64,000 nt of DNA from Verrucomicrobiaceae bacterium (GCA_015075365.1 JABTUN010000002.1:1550001-1614000), one strand, 5' to 3'; shown: positions 45,556 through 53,885, counted from the stretch's first letter. Made by a program: numbers and translations. The notes: generated by a model not told the origin, from the letters alone.

Positions 45556-45648
45556 TCACGCCGACTGGATGATTCTCAAATCCAGCACGGCAAAGAGGAT
45601 CGTCTCAGCACGGTTGGCTGGCAGCTGGATGTTCATGGAGATGCTCAT
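45556..45648 (-). CDS. Possible 30-residue leader peptide starting in the 43-bp repeat
   Basis: A short frame begins at the ATG inside repeat copy 2 (the same ATG that opens kinase 1 in copy 1) and runs MSISMNIQLP...RIIQSA to a TGA 48 bp before the sigma gene. It has no recognised domain. It could be a translated leader, a truncated relic of a duplicated gene start, or chance. Confidence 0.25.
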   Translation of the reverse strand: MSISMNIQLPANRAETILFAVLDLRIIQSA

Positions 45649-45687
45649 ACAACCTGCTCATGCGAGAAAGCGCGAGGAAAAGGATCA
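45645..45687 (-). repeat. 43-bp repeat, copy 2 (ahead of ECF sigma copy 2)
   Basis: Identical to 40436-40478. It lies in the 225-bp gap between the UxuA-like gene and ECF sigma copy 2, pointing the same way as copy 1. Confidence 0.9.
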
Positions 45688-45732
45688 CGAGATTTTCAAA
45701 CAGCCTTTCCGGTGGCCGTCACCCGCCAGATA

Positions 45733-46683
45733 TCACGTCTCAATGGCCTGCATGAGCCCGCGCATGTAACCATAGGCGAAAAGGCGGCCCATCATCGTGT
45801 AGCCGGGCTCGCCATTCTCCTCGCCATCGAGCTGCGGGACGTGATCGGGACGCATCGGGCCGTTGAAGCCGATGTCGCGATAGGCGCGCATGGCGGCGGC
45901 CATGTCGGTGGGGCCGTTGTCGTGGAAGGTTTCGGCAAACGCCTCCGCCGTGCCGCGAACATCGCGAAAATGCACGTAGCGGATGTGCGCGCCGAGGCGG
46001 CGGATCGTCGCAGGAATGTCCACGCCCATCGCGGCGAAGGTGCCCTGGCAGAAGCAGATGGCATTGTGCCTGCTGGGCGCGATGCGCATGAGCCGCTCGA
46101 AGTTTTCGACGCTGTTCATGATGCGCGCCTTGCCCGCGAACACCGGCAGCGGCGGATCATCCGGATGCATGACGAGCGTGATGCCGCGCTTTTCGGCCTC
46201 CGGCATGAGTTCGGCGAGCATGCGCTCCAGATTCGTCCACAAAGTGTCGGCGGAGATGGTTTCGCTTCCGATCTGACTCGCCGTCGCACTCAGCGACATC
46301 GCCTTTTCAGCCTCGCGGAGGTCAAACGCAGTCACCAGCGCGCCACCGCGCTCCTTGGCGTCGAGTTTCGTGCGCACCCAATCCGTGCCGGCCATGAAGT
46401 TGTAGCAGAGCAGCGGAATCTCCGCCTCGCTCATGTGCTGCAGCAGCAGCTTCATCGCCGCCATGTCGCTGCCATCGTCCACTCCGAGTTTGAGCTTCTC
46501 GATGGGCAGGTAGCCTTCGACGATGCCCAGCTTCATGCCGTGGCGCTCGATCTGTGCCTTGGTTTGCAGCAGCGGCACGAGTTCCGGCCCCGGATAGCGC
46601 ACCGTGATCTCCTCCACCCCACACTGCGCCGAGAGCGCCAGGTGATGGTCATTGAGCGGCGTGAGAACGGAGGCGAGACGCAT
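45733..46683 (-). CDS. Mannonate dehydratase-like enzyme (UxuA family)
   Basis: A 316-residue TIM-barrel protein. UxuA motifs are MHPDDPP near residue 180, ICFCQGT, IRYVHFRDVRG, FHDNGPTDM and PMRPDHVP, which carry the metal-binding His, Cys and Asp residues. The enzyme removes water from D-mannonate to give 2-keto-3-deoxygluconate. At 316 residues it is shorter than E. coli UxuA (about 390), as in the compact subfamily; the substrate may differ. It is divergent from the ceramidase-like gene. Confidence 0.85.
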   Translation of the reverse strand: MRLASVLTPLNDHHLALSAQCGVEEITVRYPGPELVPLLQTKAQIERHGMKLGIVEGYLPIEKLKLGVDDGSDMAAMKLLLQHMSEAEIPLLCYNFMAGTDWVRTKLDAKERGGALVTAFDLREAEKAMSLSATASQIGSETISADTLWTNLERMLAELMPEAEKRGITLVMHPDDPPLPVFAGKARIMNSVENFERLMRIAPSRHNAICFCQGTFAAMGVDIPATIRRLGAHIRYVHFRDVRGTAEAFAETFHDNGPTDMAAAMRAYRDIGFNGPMRPDHVPQLDGEENGEPGYTMMGRLFAYGYMRGLMQAIET

Positions 46684-46733
46684 GCGGGGAGATGAAGCTG
46701 AACAAACAACGCGGCGGAGGCCGTAGTTTGCTC

Positions 46734-48053
46734 ATGCAGCTCCGAGCTTTCTTTCTCTCGACGTTTTTCATCGCCAATACCTTTGCCGCTCCGCCTCCCG
46801 GAGCCACGCCGGAATCGCCGCCACAGCCGCCGAAATCGATTGCGCCGCATGTTCCGGCGAACTGGAAGGCAGGAACGGCGACCGTGAAGGTCACGCCGCA
46901 GAAAATGCTGTGGATGGCGGGCTACGCGGCGCGCAAAAAGCCCGCGGAGGGCAAGGTGCAGGAGCTTTTTGCCAAGGCACTGGCCTTGCAGGACGAGCAG
47001 GGCAACAAGCTCGTGTTTGTCACGCTCGACCTCATCGGCGTGCCGCAGCTCATGCGCCGCGCAGTGGCGGAGCGCGCGGAGAAGGAATTCAAGCTTCCGC
47101 AGGCCAATCTGGTGATGAATGCATCCCACACGCACAGCGGCCCGTCGCTGCGCACTGCACCGCTGACGGAGAAGGATGACCAGCGCGCGCGCGATTCATG
47201 GGAGTACACGCAGAAGCTGCAGAACGACATCGTCGGCATCATCGGCAAGGCGCTGGCGGACATGCAGCCGGCGCGTCTCACCTGGAACAAGGCGCGCTGC
47301 GGCTTCGCCATGAACCGCCGGAAGGACTACACGCTGCCGCCTGACCATCCGAACGCGAACAAAGCACCGAATCCGAACGGTGTCGTGGACCACGAAGTGC
47401 CCGCGCTTCGCGTCGAGGCTCCCGATGGAGCGCTGAAGGCCACGCTGTTCGGCTACGCCTGCCACAACACCTCCCTCGGCTTCTACAACTGGTGCGGCGA
47501 CTACGCCGGTTTCGCGCAGGAATACCTCCAGGAGCATCGCCCCGGCTTCACGGCGCTGTTTTTGATGGGCTGCGGCGGCGATCAGAATCCGTATCCGCGC
47601 CGCACGGATGTCGTTCCGGGTGTCACCGACCTCGAACTCTCGATGCAGCACGGCCGCTCGCTCTCGAACGCTGTCGAGATGGCGCTCACGGTGAATCCGC
47701 GTCCCGTTTCCGGCCCGATCCGCGCCGCGTATGAGGAGATCAAGCTCAGCTACGCCGGAAACAAACGTCCTGACCACGATTATCCGGTGCAGGTGATCAA
47801 ACTCGGCAACGATCTCACCTTCATCACGCTCGGTAGCGAGGTGGTGGTGGATTACTCCCTGCGCTTCAAGCGCGAATTCGCCGGCGAAGCAGGCGTGTGG
47901 GTGGCCGGCTACTCGAATGACTACACCGGTTACATGCCGAGTCTGCGGGTGCTCAAGGAAGGCGGCTACGAGGCCGCCGCAGGCTGGGCGGAGGATGTGG
48001 AGGATCGCATCGCGAAGAAAGTGCATGAACTGCACGCCAGGGTGTCGAAGTGA
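46734..48053 (+). CDS. Neutral/alkaline ceramidase-like protein
   Basis: 439 residues from MQLRAF (a start at 46692 adds 14 residues before the signal peptide). The signal ends near FAAPP. Ceramidase N-terminal-domain motifs are NASHTHSGPS (zinc histidines and a Ser-containing loop), GYACHNTSLG, NWCGDYAGFAQ and FLMGCGGDQNP, in the right order. The C-terminal Ig-like domain of true neutral ceramidases is absent, so it belongs to the short secreted branch common in Verrucomicrobia and Planctomycetes, whose substrate is not established. It probably hydrolyses an amide bond in the periplasm or outside. Confidence 0.83.
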   Translation: MQLRAFFLSTFFIANTFAAPPPGATPESPPQPPKSIAPHVPANWKAGTATVKVTPQKMLWMAGYAARKKPAEGKVQELFAKALALQDEQGNKLVFVTLDLIGVPQLMRRAVAERAEKEFKLPQANLVMNASHTHSGPSLRTAPLTEKDDQRARDSWEYTQKLQNDIVGIIGKALADMQPARLTWNKARCGFAMNRRKDYTLPPDHPNANKAPNPNGVVDHEVPALRVEAPDGALKATLFGYACHNTSLGFYNWCGDYAGFAQEYLQEHRPGFTALFLMGCGGDQNPYPRRTDVVPGVTDLELSMQHGRSLSNAVEMALTVNPRPVSGPIRAAYEEIKLSYAGNKRPDHDYPVQVIKLGNDLTFITLGSEVVVDYSLRFKREFAGEAGVWVAGYSNDYTGYMPSLRVLKEGGYEAAAGWAEDVEDRIAKKVHELHARVSK

Positions 48054-48400
48054 GAGCCTGTCATGGGGTACATCTCAGTTTGGGAAAGCTCCTGACTAAC
48101 TTCCCAGTTCAGAGCAGCTCCTGGGGCATTCGTTTTCGCCGCAGTGGGGCAGAGGGGCTGGGAGTTTTGAATTCCCGGCGTCCTCTGCCGCTCTTGTAGA
48201 GGAAAACGTGAGTTTTCCCGGATCGGAGTTCCTGGTTCGCTGAACAAAGCCGGCAAACGGCTCCCTTCCTGCCGTGGCCGTCTTTCCGGGAGCCGTCCCA
48301 GCGCTGCAACAGGCCTGGAGATGCGTCTCCCACCCCGTCGGCGGATGCCGGAGGTTCTGGAGATGAATCTCCAGCCCCGGAAACCTGCCAAAGGGGCGCA

Positions 48401-48559
48401 TCACTTCGTCATGGTGATGGATCACTTCATCATGGTGATGGCCCCCTTTGTCGTGGGGATGGCTGAAATCGTCATGGTGATGGCCCCCTTTGTCGTGGTG
48501 ATGGCTCAAATCGTCGTGGAGATGGCCCCCATTGGCATGGGGATGGCCCCCTTTGGCGG
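48401..48559. repeat. 21-bp tandem repeat, about 7.5 units
   Basis: Seven full units start every 21 bases from 48401 to 48527, and a partial unit starts at 48548; the core is TCGTGGTGATGG with variation. Because 21 is divisible by three, every frame gives heptad peptides. The minus-strand frame gives His-rich KGGHHHD-type heptads and the plus-strand frame gives MVMAPFV-type ones. Confidence 0.9.
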
Positions 48560-48620
48560 ACTTCCCCTCCCCATTTCCAAGCAAAACCGTCCCCTCCGTG
48601 AGGTGCGCGTGGAAGTTCCC

Positions 48621-48702
48621 GAGGTAGGGCGCTTCGTCCCGAAGCGCCGCCCGCAGGCCAAACGCATGCCCGGCGGCGGGCTGGGACAGCCCGCCCTACC
48701 TC
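48621..48702. repeat. REP-like element: two hairpins inside an outer inverted repeat
   Basis: Outer arms GAGGTAGGGCG (48621-48631) and CGCCCTACCTC (48692-48702) are perfect inverses. They overlap two 9-bp hairpins, GGCGCTTCG/CGAAGCGCC (48628-48648) and GGCGGGCTG/CAGCCCGCC (48675-48695), each with a 3-base loop. The symmetry is that of REP/BIME elements. Confidence 0.85.
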
Positions 48703-48764
48703 ACCAGCCGCCCTGGCGGACGCCGGTTTGACAAAGGGGCGCGGCTTCCCACGATGCCCGCACC

Positions 48765-49874
48765 GTGACTGACTCCGCCCACCTCCGCCGTACGCCGCTC
48801 CATGATGTGCATCTTGAACTCGGGGGCCGCATGGTGCCTTTCGCGGGCTGGGAGATGCCGGTGCAGTATTCCGGCATCGTGGAGGAGCACAAGGCGGTGC
48901 GGAATGCCGTGGGTGTGTTCGACATCTCGCACATGGGGCAGTTTCTGGTGAGCGGGAAGGGCGCGGAGGCCTTTCTCAACCGCACGCTGACCAATGACGT
49001 GTCGAAGCTGGCGCCTGGCCAGGGTCAGTACACGCTGCTGCTGAACGACCAGGGCGGCGTGGTGGACGATCTGATCGCCTACCGCACAAGCGAGAAGGAA
49101 TTCTTCCTGGTGGTGAACGCCTCCCGCATCGAGGCGGACTGGGCGCATCTGGAAAAGCAGCTCACGGCGGACGACGACGTGATGATGGCGAATGCGAGCG
49201 ATTTCACCGCCGGGCTGGCCGTGCAGGGGCCGCGCAGCCGCCAGGTCTTCCAGCGTCTGTTTGAAAACAGCGCGCCGTATCCTGAAAAGAACACCATCCT
49301 CATCAGCATGACCGAAACCGGCCCCATGTGGCTGTGCGGCACCGGCTACACGGGCGAGGACGGCTTTGAGTTCTTCGTGCCCGCCGAAAAAGCGGCCGCC
49401 TGGTTCCGCAGCATCGTGGATGCGGTGAAGGCGGAGGGCGGCGTGCCCTGCGGCCTGGGTGCGCGGGACACGCTGCGCCTCGAAATGGGCTATCCGCTGT
49501 ATGGAAACGACCTGGGGGAGGATCGCACGCCGCTGCAGGCGGGCCTGGGTTTCTTCGTGGCGATGAACAAGGGCGGTTTCACCGGCCGCGAGGCCCTGGC
49601 GGCGCAAAAGACCGCCGGCATGCCGGACAAGCTCGCCGCCTTTCGCATGACCGGCACCGCGCCGCCGCCGCGTCCGCATTATCCGGTGCTGCATGGCGGC
49701 CAGAGGGTCGGCGAGGTGTGCAGCGGCACGCAGTCCCCCTCCCTCGGTGCCGGGATCGGCATGGCCTACCTGCCGCCAGCGCTGGCGGTGACCGGCACGA
49801 TGATCGAGATCGAGGTGCGCGGACGCTCCTTTCCGGCGGAGGTGGTGAAGAAGCCGTTTTATCAGCGGAGCTGA
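48765..49874 (+). CDS. gcvT: Aminomethyltransferase (glycine cleavage T protein)
   Basis: A 369-residue protein of normal length, starting at GTG 48765. Folate-binding and substrate motifs are LHDVHLELGGRMVPFAGWEMP at the N-terminal region, DISHMGQF, NRTLTNDVSKL and TGYTGEDGFE in the middle, and LGARDTLRLEMGYPLYGND near residue 245. It transfers the methylene group of glycine to tetrahydrofolate. The gcvH and gcvP genes are not downstream; the next genes are on the other strand. Confidence 0.95.
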   Translation: MTDSAHLRRTPLHDVHLELGGRMVPFAGWEMPVQYSGIVEEHKAVRNAVGVFDISHMGQFLVSGKGAEAFLNRTLTNDVSKLAPGQGQYTLLLNDQGGVVDDLIAYRTSEKEFFLVVNASRIEADWAHLEKQLTADDDVMMANASDFTAGLAVQGPRSRQVFQRLFENSAPYPEKNTILISMTETGPMWLCGTGYTGEDGFEFFVPAEKAAAWFRSIVDAVKAEGGVPCGLGARDTLRLEMGYPLYGNDLGEDRTPLQAGLGFFVAMNKGGFTGREALAAQKTAGMPDKLAAFRMTGTAPPPRPHYPVLHGGQRVGEVCSGTQSPSLGAGIGMAYLPPALAVTGTMIEIEVRGRSFPAEVVKKPFYQRS

Positions 49875-49883
49875 GCCGGCCGC

Positions 49884-50201
49884 TCAGGAGTATTTCACGT
49901 CCTTGCGCGGCTCCATCTCAAAGGCGGTGCTCTCCTGCTCGGCGATGTTGGGCTTGAGGACCTCCTCCCGGAACTTGAAGTAATACGGGTCGTCCAGGCA
50001 GATGGTCAGCTTGTCCATGGTCTCGACCTCGACATAAACGAACCAGGGATAGGGATCGGCCGGGTTGATCCGCTTGCCGGTCTTCACGGCGAGGACCTCC
50101 GGGATGCGCAGCAGGAGGACACGCGTCTGGGCCATCATGGTCTCCAGCTTTTCCAGGGTGACCTCCGGCTTGAGCTGGTAGAGGCTCAGGTAGGCGATCA
50201 T
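49884..50201 (-). CDS. Small alpha/beta-barrel (Dabb-like) protein
   Basis: 105 residues starting MIAYLSLYQLKPEVT, then two beta-alpha-beta units ending with a WFVYVEVETMDKL strand. This fits ferredoxin-like dimeric alpha/beta-barrel proteins, whose functions range from heme degradation to polyketide cyclisation. There are no catalytic residues I can name. It follows nuoA by 32 bp on the same strand and may be cotranscribed. Confidence 0.6.
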   Translation of the reverse strand: MIAYLSLYQLKPEVTLEKLETMMAQTRVLLLRIPEVLAVKTGKRINPADPYPWFVYVEVETMDKLTICLDDPYYFKFREEVLKPNIAEQESTAFEMEPRKDVKYS

Positions 50202-50233
50202 GGCGGGCGAGGAGGGCCGGAAATGGCCGCGGA

Positions 50234-50614
50234 TCAGGACTTCCAGTCCAGCACGCCCTTTTTCCAGGCATAGCCGAAGGCGCCCAGGAGGATGGCGGCG
50301 AAGGAGAAGGCGATGGCGAGGATGGAGCCGCCGAGAGCGGGATCAGTCACGTAGTCCTTGTAAATGACCGACCAGGGGTAGAAAAACACGACCTCGATGT
50401 CGAAGAGGACGAAGAGCATGGCCACGATGTAGAATTTGACACTGAAACGGGGCTGGGCCTCCCCCACCGGCAACATGCCGCACTCATAGGCGCTGTCCTT
50501 CACCTGGTTGCGGGCCGCCGACCTGCCGAGGAGCGCGGAGGCGATCAACGTGACGACGGCGAAGCCGGCGGCGATGATCAATTGAAGCAGAATGGGAAGG
50601 TAGTTTTCCTGCAT
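50234..50614 (-). CDS. nuoA: NADH-quinone oxidoreductase subunit A
   Basis: 126 residues with three membrane helices (about 8-28, 65-85, 95-118). The conserved loop YECGMLP...RFSVKFY and the FLLFDIE-like motif (here FVLFDIEVVF) are intact. NuoA is a small membrane subunit of complex I near the quinone site. The usual partner nuoB is not adjacent, so this copy stands alone in the window. Confidence 0.93.
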   Translation of the reverse strand: MQENYLPILLQLIIAAGFAVVTLIASALLGRSAARNQVKDSAYECGMLPVGEAQPRFSVKFYIVAMLFVLFDIEVVFFYPWSVIYKDYVTDPALGGSILAIAFSFAAILLGAFGYAWKKGVLDWKS

Positions 50615-50679
50615 GTGGGATGAGGGGATGAGGGCGCGGGATGGGTAGAGAGCGCGGCAGGCACCGTCAAATGTTGTTC

Positions 50680-50712
50680 ACAAACAAACAGGCCGCCCGA
50701 TGGGGCGGCCTG
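50680..50712 (-). terminator. Rho-independent terminator
   Basis: Reading leftwards, a perfect 10-bp stem CAGGCCGCCC / GGGCGGCCTG with loop CATC is followed by TTTGTTTGT (50680-50688). It lies 28 bp after the stop of the small gene at 50740 and ends its transcript. Confidence 0.9.
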
Positions 50713-50739
50713 TGGGAGAGGGAACTGGAGCCGGGCCGG

Positions 50740-51072
50740 TTAGCGGGCCGCGATGGCGGCGGTGCGGGCGGCAATGGCGGCGTTGTGAGCCGCACGGAGG
50801 CCTTCCAGACCGCGGTAGGTCTTGCCCACCTTGGCGCAGAGGCCGCGGCTGACGAGATTCTGGAGTTTCTCGTAACTGCGGAGGCGGAGCATTTCTTCAC
50901 CGCCGCTGACGGCGTTCTTGAGCTTGAGATTGTCGTAAACGCGGCCAAAAAGCTGGTTGAACTCAAAGGTTTCCTGGCTGGAGAGCACGTTGACCAGTTC
51001 ATCAGTCACATGATCGGGGACTCGGCGGGAGAAACGTGTCTTGCGGGTCGGAGTAGTAGTGGTGGTAGCCAT
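50740..51072 (-). CDS. Conserved-looking small basic protein, unknown
   Basis: 110 residues from MATTTTTP; an in-frame extension to 51165 lies in the promoter region. A Thr/Arg-rich N-terminus (RKTRFSRRVPDHVTDEL) precedes a mainly helical middle (EMLRLRSYEKLQNLVSRGLCAKVG) and an Ala/Arg-rich tail (AAIAARTAAIAAR). It resembles a small nucleic-acid-binding or winged-helix-like protein in composition only. It has its own strong terminator, which suggests a well-expressed single gene. Confidence 0.65.
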   Translation of the reverse strand: MATTTTTPTRKTRFSRRVPDHVTDELVNVLSSQETFEFNQLFGRVYDNLKLKNAVSGGEEMLRLRSYEKLQNLVSRGLCAKVGKTYRGLEGLRAAHNAAIAARTAAIAAR

Positions 51073-51228
51073 AGGAGAGTCTGAGTTTAGCATGGAACGG
51101 CAGGTTTGCGACGGTTTTGTGAGAATGTTAGGCATTTTGTCCGATGGGGAATGCTCAGAAGGCACGAATCCGGACTTGACTTGTTCACAACAGATCGCGC
51201 CCTTCCTCCCCGGAAGCCGGACCCAAGA

Positions 51229-52536
51229 TCACTTCTTGGCAATCTTGTAGAGGGCACCGGCCGAGCGGATGAACAGGGCGCCATCCGCCACCACCGGGGA
51301 AGCGGTGATGAGCTCCGGGAGGCTGTTGGTGCCTGCCAGCTCGAATTTTTCGGGGCTGGCCTTCACGAGGTAGCAGTGCCCTGGATCGTTGCAGATGAGG
51401 AGTTTGTCACCCAAGACGATGGGGCTGGGCAGGAAGCGGCCTTGAAGGCGGTCCTCCCAGAGATCCTTGCCTGTCCTCGCATCGATCGCGGAGACGATGC
51501 CTCCACGGGTGACCTGATAATAGATGCCGTTCACCAGCACGGGGCAGGCTTCACTGGCATTGCGCTTGTCCTTGTCCCAGATGACATGGCTTTCGGTGAT
51601 GTCCCCGCTCATTTTGCCATCGATCCGGACACCGACCGTATGGGCGCGCTCCGCCCCGGTGTTGATCAGCAGCAGATCCCCCAGGCGGAAGGGGGGGATC
51701 GCGGCATTGAAGCCGCCATGGCGGACCGTCCAGAGTTCCTTGCCGGTCTTCACATCGTAACCGAAGGCCGCGCGAGACCCGACGGAGACGAGCACCTCCG
51801 TGCCGTTGAGATCAAAGACAGCCGGCGTGTGGTAGGCCTTGCGCATGTCACCATCACGGGTGGGCTTGCCCTCCTTGTCCAGATCGCCGTAGTCCGTGCT
51901 GCGCGGGGTGGTCCAGATGGTTTTGCCGGTGGTCTTGTCGAGGGCGGTGACGAACTGCTTGTCGATGCCGTCAAAGGTGAGCACCAGGAGGCCGCCATGC
52001 ACGATGGGCGAGGAACCGGGGCCGCGGTAGTGGCGCACGTTGATGTCCCTGCGGCTCCAGACGGTCCGGCCGGTGGCCGGGTCCAGCCTGGCCGTTCCAT
52101 ACGTGCCAAAATGCACATACAGCGCGTCCGCCTCGAGCACGGGGGAAGGCGCGGCATAGTTGTTGAGCGGATTGCCGAGTTCCTCCGGCGAGGCGTTTTC
52201 AAACAGCCGGATGTGGTGGACGACTTTCCCGTCGTGGCGGTCGATCCCATAGACAAACATCTGCTTCCCGTCCGTCGTGGCCGCTGTGAACCAGATCATG
52301 TCACCGCCAATCACAGGGGTCGAGTGGCCGTTTCCCTCCAGCGGGGTGCGCCAGACGATGTTTTTACCCGAGGCACCGTCCCATTCCAGGGGCACCCTGG
52401 CCGCGTCCGCCTCCGGGACGATGCTATTGCCAGCCGGCCCTTGCTTGACCGGCCAAAAGAGCGGGGTTGTGGCGGGCTGTGCCCCTGCGTGGCTTGAAAC
52501 GGCAAAAACGGTGGCGAGAAGGGTGCGGAGAAACAT
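51229..52536 (-). CDS. Exported PQQ-type beta-propeller protein
   Basis: 435 residues from MFLRTL with a signal peptide (about 1-20, ending AGAQ). The chain is built of repeated propeller blades with the D-x-x-TGKxxW signature (DKTTGKTIWTT, DVKTGKELWTV, DARTGKDLWED). Such proteins resemble PQQ dehydrogenases or BamB, but I see no PQQ or Ca2+ ligands, so a binding or scaffold role is more likely. They are highly multiplied in Verrucomicrobia and Planctomycetes. Divergent from the hydroxylase-like gene. Confidence 0.8.
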   Translation of the reverse strand: MFLRTLLATVFAVSSHAGAQPATTPLFWPVKQGPAGNSIVPEADAARVPLEWDGASGKNIVWRTPLEGNGHSTPVIGGDMIWFTAATTDGKQMFVYGIDRHDGKVVHHIRLFENASPEELGNPLNNYAAPSPVLEADALYVHFGTYGTARLDPATGRTVWSRRDINVRHYRGPGSSPIVHGGLLVLTFDGIDKQFVTALDKTTGKTIWTTPRSTDYGDLDKEGKPTRDGDMRKAYHTPAVFDLNGTEVLVSVGSRAAFGYDVKTGKELWTVRHGGFNAAIPPFRLGDLLLINTGAERAHTVGVRIDGKMSGDITESHVIWDKDKRNASEACPVLVNGIYYQVTRGGIVSAIDARTGKDLWEDRLQGRFLPSPIVLGDKLLICNDPGHCYLVKASPEKFELAGTNSLPELITASPVVADGALFIRSAGALYKIAKK

Positions 52537-52705
52537 GCGGTCGGAGAGGGACGCAACCCAAGACCCCATTCTTTCCGCCCGGAGACCGTGCGTGCAACAA
52601 CCGGGCGCAAGATAGTGGATAAATGGCTGGATTTGAGGCCCTGTTGCGGCCATCATCAGGCTTCCCCAGCCCGCTACCATCCAAAGCAGGCGGACACCCC
52701 CAAAC

Positions 52706-53281
52706 ATGACCGAATTCCTCCTCTGGTGCGGCGCCGGACTTGCCGCCAACATTGTTGTTTCCTCCTTTTTCGAGTGGGTTCTTCACAAATACGTCATGCA
52801 CCGCCCGGTCGGCAGCTTTCGCTACGCCTTCCATGCCCATGCGGTGGTGCATCATCAGGTCTTCAAGGCCGATCACACCTACCACCTCGTCCATGACAAG
52901 GACAAGGAGACGATCCCCATGGCCTGGTGGAACGGGCCGGTGCTCATCCTGCTGGCCTCGGTGCCGGCGCTGGTGTTTGCCATCTGGAGCGGCCAGTGGG
53001 CCTTTTTCATCGGCGCGCTCCTGGGCTCCGGCGTCTATTACGGGGTCTATGAGTATTTGCACTGGTGCATGCACCTGCCCAAGCAGCGCCGGGTGGAGAA
53101 ACCCTGGTTCTTCCGCCGCCTGAACGGCCATCACCTGCTGCACCACCGTTACATGCACAAGAATTTCAATGTGGTGCTGCCCCTGGCCGATCTGTGCCTG
53201 GGCACGCTCATCCTGCGCTCCAAAGTGTCCTTTGCCCAGGCCACCGGGCCTGCCGTGCCCTGCGTGCAGCCTCGCCGCTAA
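52706..53281 (+). CDS. Fatty acid hydroxylase/sterol desaturase-superfamily membrane protein
   Basis: 191 residues with helices at about 5-22, 75-95 and 97-118. The histidine clusters of the di-iron family are present in order: HKYVMH (27-32), HAHAVVHH (44-51), HWCMH in the middle and HHLLHH near residue 140. These bind two irons for O2-dependent hydroxylation or desaturation of lipids. The carotenoid-hydroxylase branch is an alternative. The stop codon abuts a MITE-like repeat. Confidence 0.82.
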   Translation: MTEFLLWCGAGLAANIVVSSFFEWVLHKYVMHRPVGSFRYAFHAHAVVHHQVFKADHTYHLVHDKDKETIPMAWWNGPVLILLASVPALVFAIWSGQWAFFIGALLGSGVYYGVYEYLHWCMHLPKQRRVEKPWFFRRLNGHHLLHHRYMHKNFNVVLPLADLCLGTLILRSKVSFAQATGPAVPCVQPRR

Positions 53282-53434
53282 CAGGCTGCTGAAAAACGCC
53301 ATCACCGGCCACTGGCCGGTGCTACAACAGCGCAAGCGCCTGTGCTGTAGATCGGGGCACTGGCCCGGTCCGCCACACTGTAGATCGGGGCACTGACCCG
53401 GTCCGCAGGTCTTGCGGTCTTTCTCAGCAGCCTG
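53282..53434. mobile_element. MITE-like element of 153 bp
   Basis: It is bounded by a perfect 11-bp terminal inverted repeat, CAGGCTGCTGA (53282-53292) and TCAGCAGCCTG (53424-53434). Inside are a hairpin CACCGGCCA/TGGCCGGTG and two near-identical copies of a TGTAGATCGGGGCACTG unit. It starts on the base after the hydroxylase-like stop codon and encodes nothing. Similar CAGGCTGCTGA ends occur on insertion sequences, from memory. Confidence 0.65.
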
Positions 53435-53473
53435 CCAAGCCCCCAGTCGTGAACCATCCTCCCCGCCCCGGGA

Positions 53474-53788
53474 TCACTCCGCGGACGCGCCACCCGGCGC
53501 CTCGTCCGCCGCCGCCGCAGGAGCAGGCTCCTCCTTCACCGCGTCGATCCGCAGGGACACCTTGAGGCCGTGTTTTTCCGCGGCCACGTTTAAAAGGGAG
53601 CGGATGGCGCTCAGCGTCATGCCGTTCCTGCCGATCACATGGCGGACGTCATCCGGGGCCAGGTGAACCCGGTAGCTCGTGGCCCCGTTCGCACCGGGCC
53701 CGATCGCGATGCTCGCCATCTCCGGGTGCTCGATCAGATTCGCGATCACATACATCAGGAATTCGCGCAGGGCTTCGGGGGCGTCCAT
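53474..53788 (-). CDS. khpA: KH-domain RNA-binding protein (KhpA-like)
   Basis: 104 residues from MDAPEAL. A single KH domain holds the helix-turn-helix signature VIGRNGMTLSAIRSLL (GxxG loop GRNG), and the Ala/Glu/Pro-rich tail (about 83-104) is an extension. KhpA with KhpB binds many RNAs and affects cell division and translation. Placement right after rpsP is the common bacterial arrangement and supports the call. Confidence 0.9.
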   Translation of the reverse strand: MDAPEALREFLMYVIANLIEHPEMASIAIGPGANGATSYRVHLAPDDVRHVIGRNGMTLSAIRSLLNVAAEKHGLKVSLRIDAVKEEPAPAAAADEAPGGASAE

Positions 53789-53885
53789 AAGGCAATGAAG
53801 AAGGCGGTTAGACTGCAAAAGAAAACCCGGACCGACACGAAGACGGCACCGGGTTGAAGGAGAAAATCGCGTCCGTGAACGCGGA

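Larger units (their letters stand above)
48054..48764. other. 0.7-kb region without a convincing gene
   Basis: It lies between the ceramidase-like gene and gcvT. It holds a 21-bp tandem repeat, a REP-like double hairpin (both listed separately) and small palindromes at 48317-48330 (GGAGA-TGCG-TCTCC) and 48357-48374 (CTGGAGAT-GA-ATCTCCAG). Open frames on both strands exist, but only through the repeats and with weak starts. Confidence 0.7.

Noticed and set aside
48401..48559. CRISPR array
   Set aside because: Units are directly contiguous with no spacers and no cas genes are nearby.
48321..48731. Plus-strand gene encoding hydrophobic MVMAPFV heptads
   Set aside because: It exists only because a 21-bp repeat keeps all frames open; the rest runs through a REP-like hairpin element.
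50234..50614. Start of a full complex I operon
   Set aside because: Only nuoA is present; neighbouring genes on both sides are unrelated.
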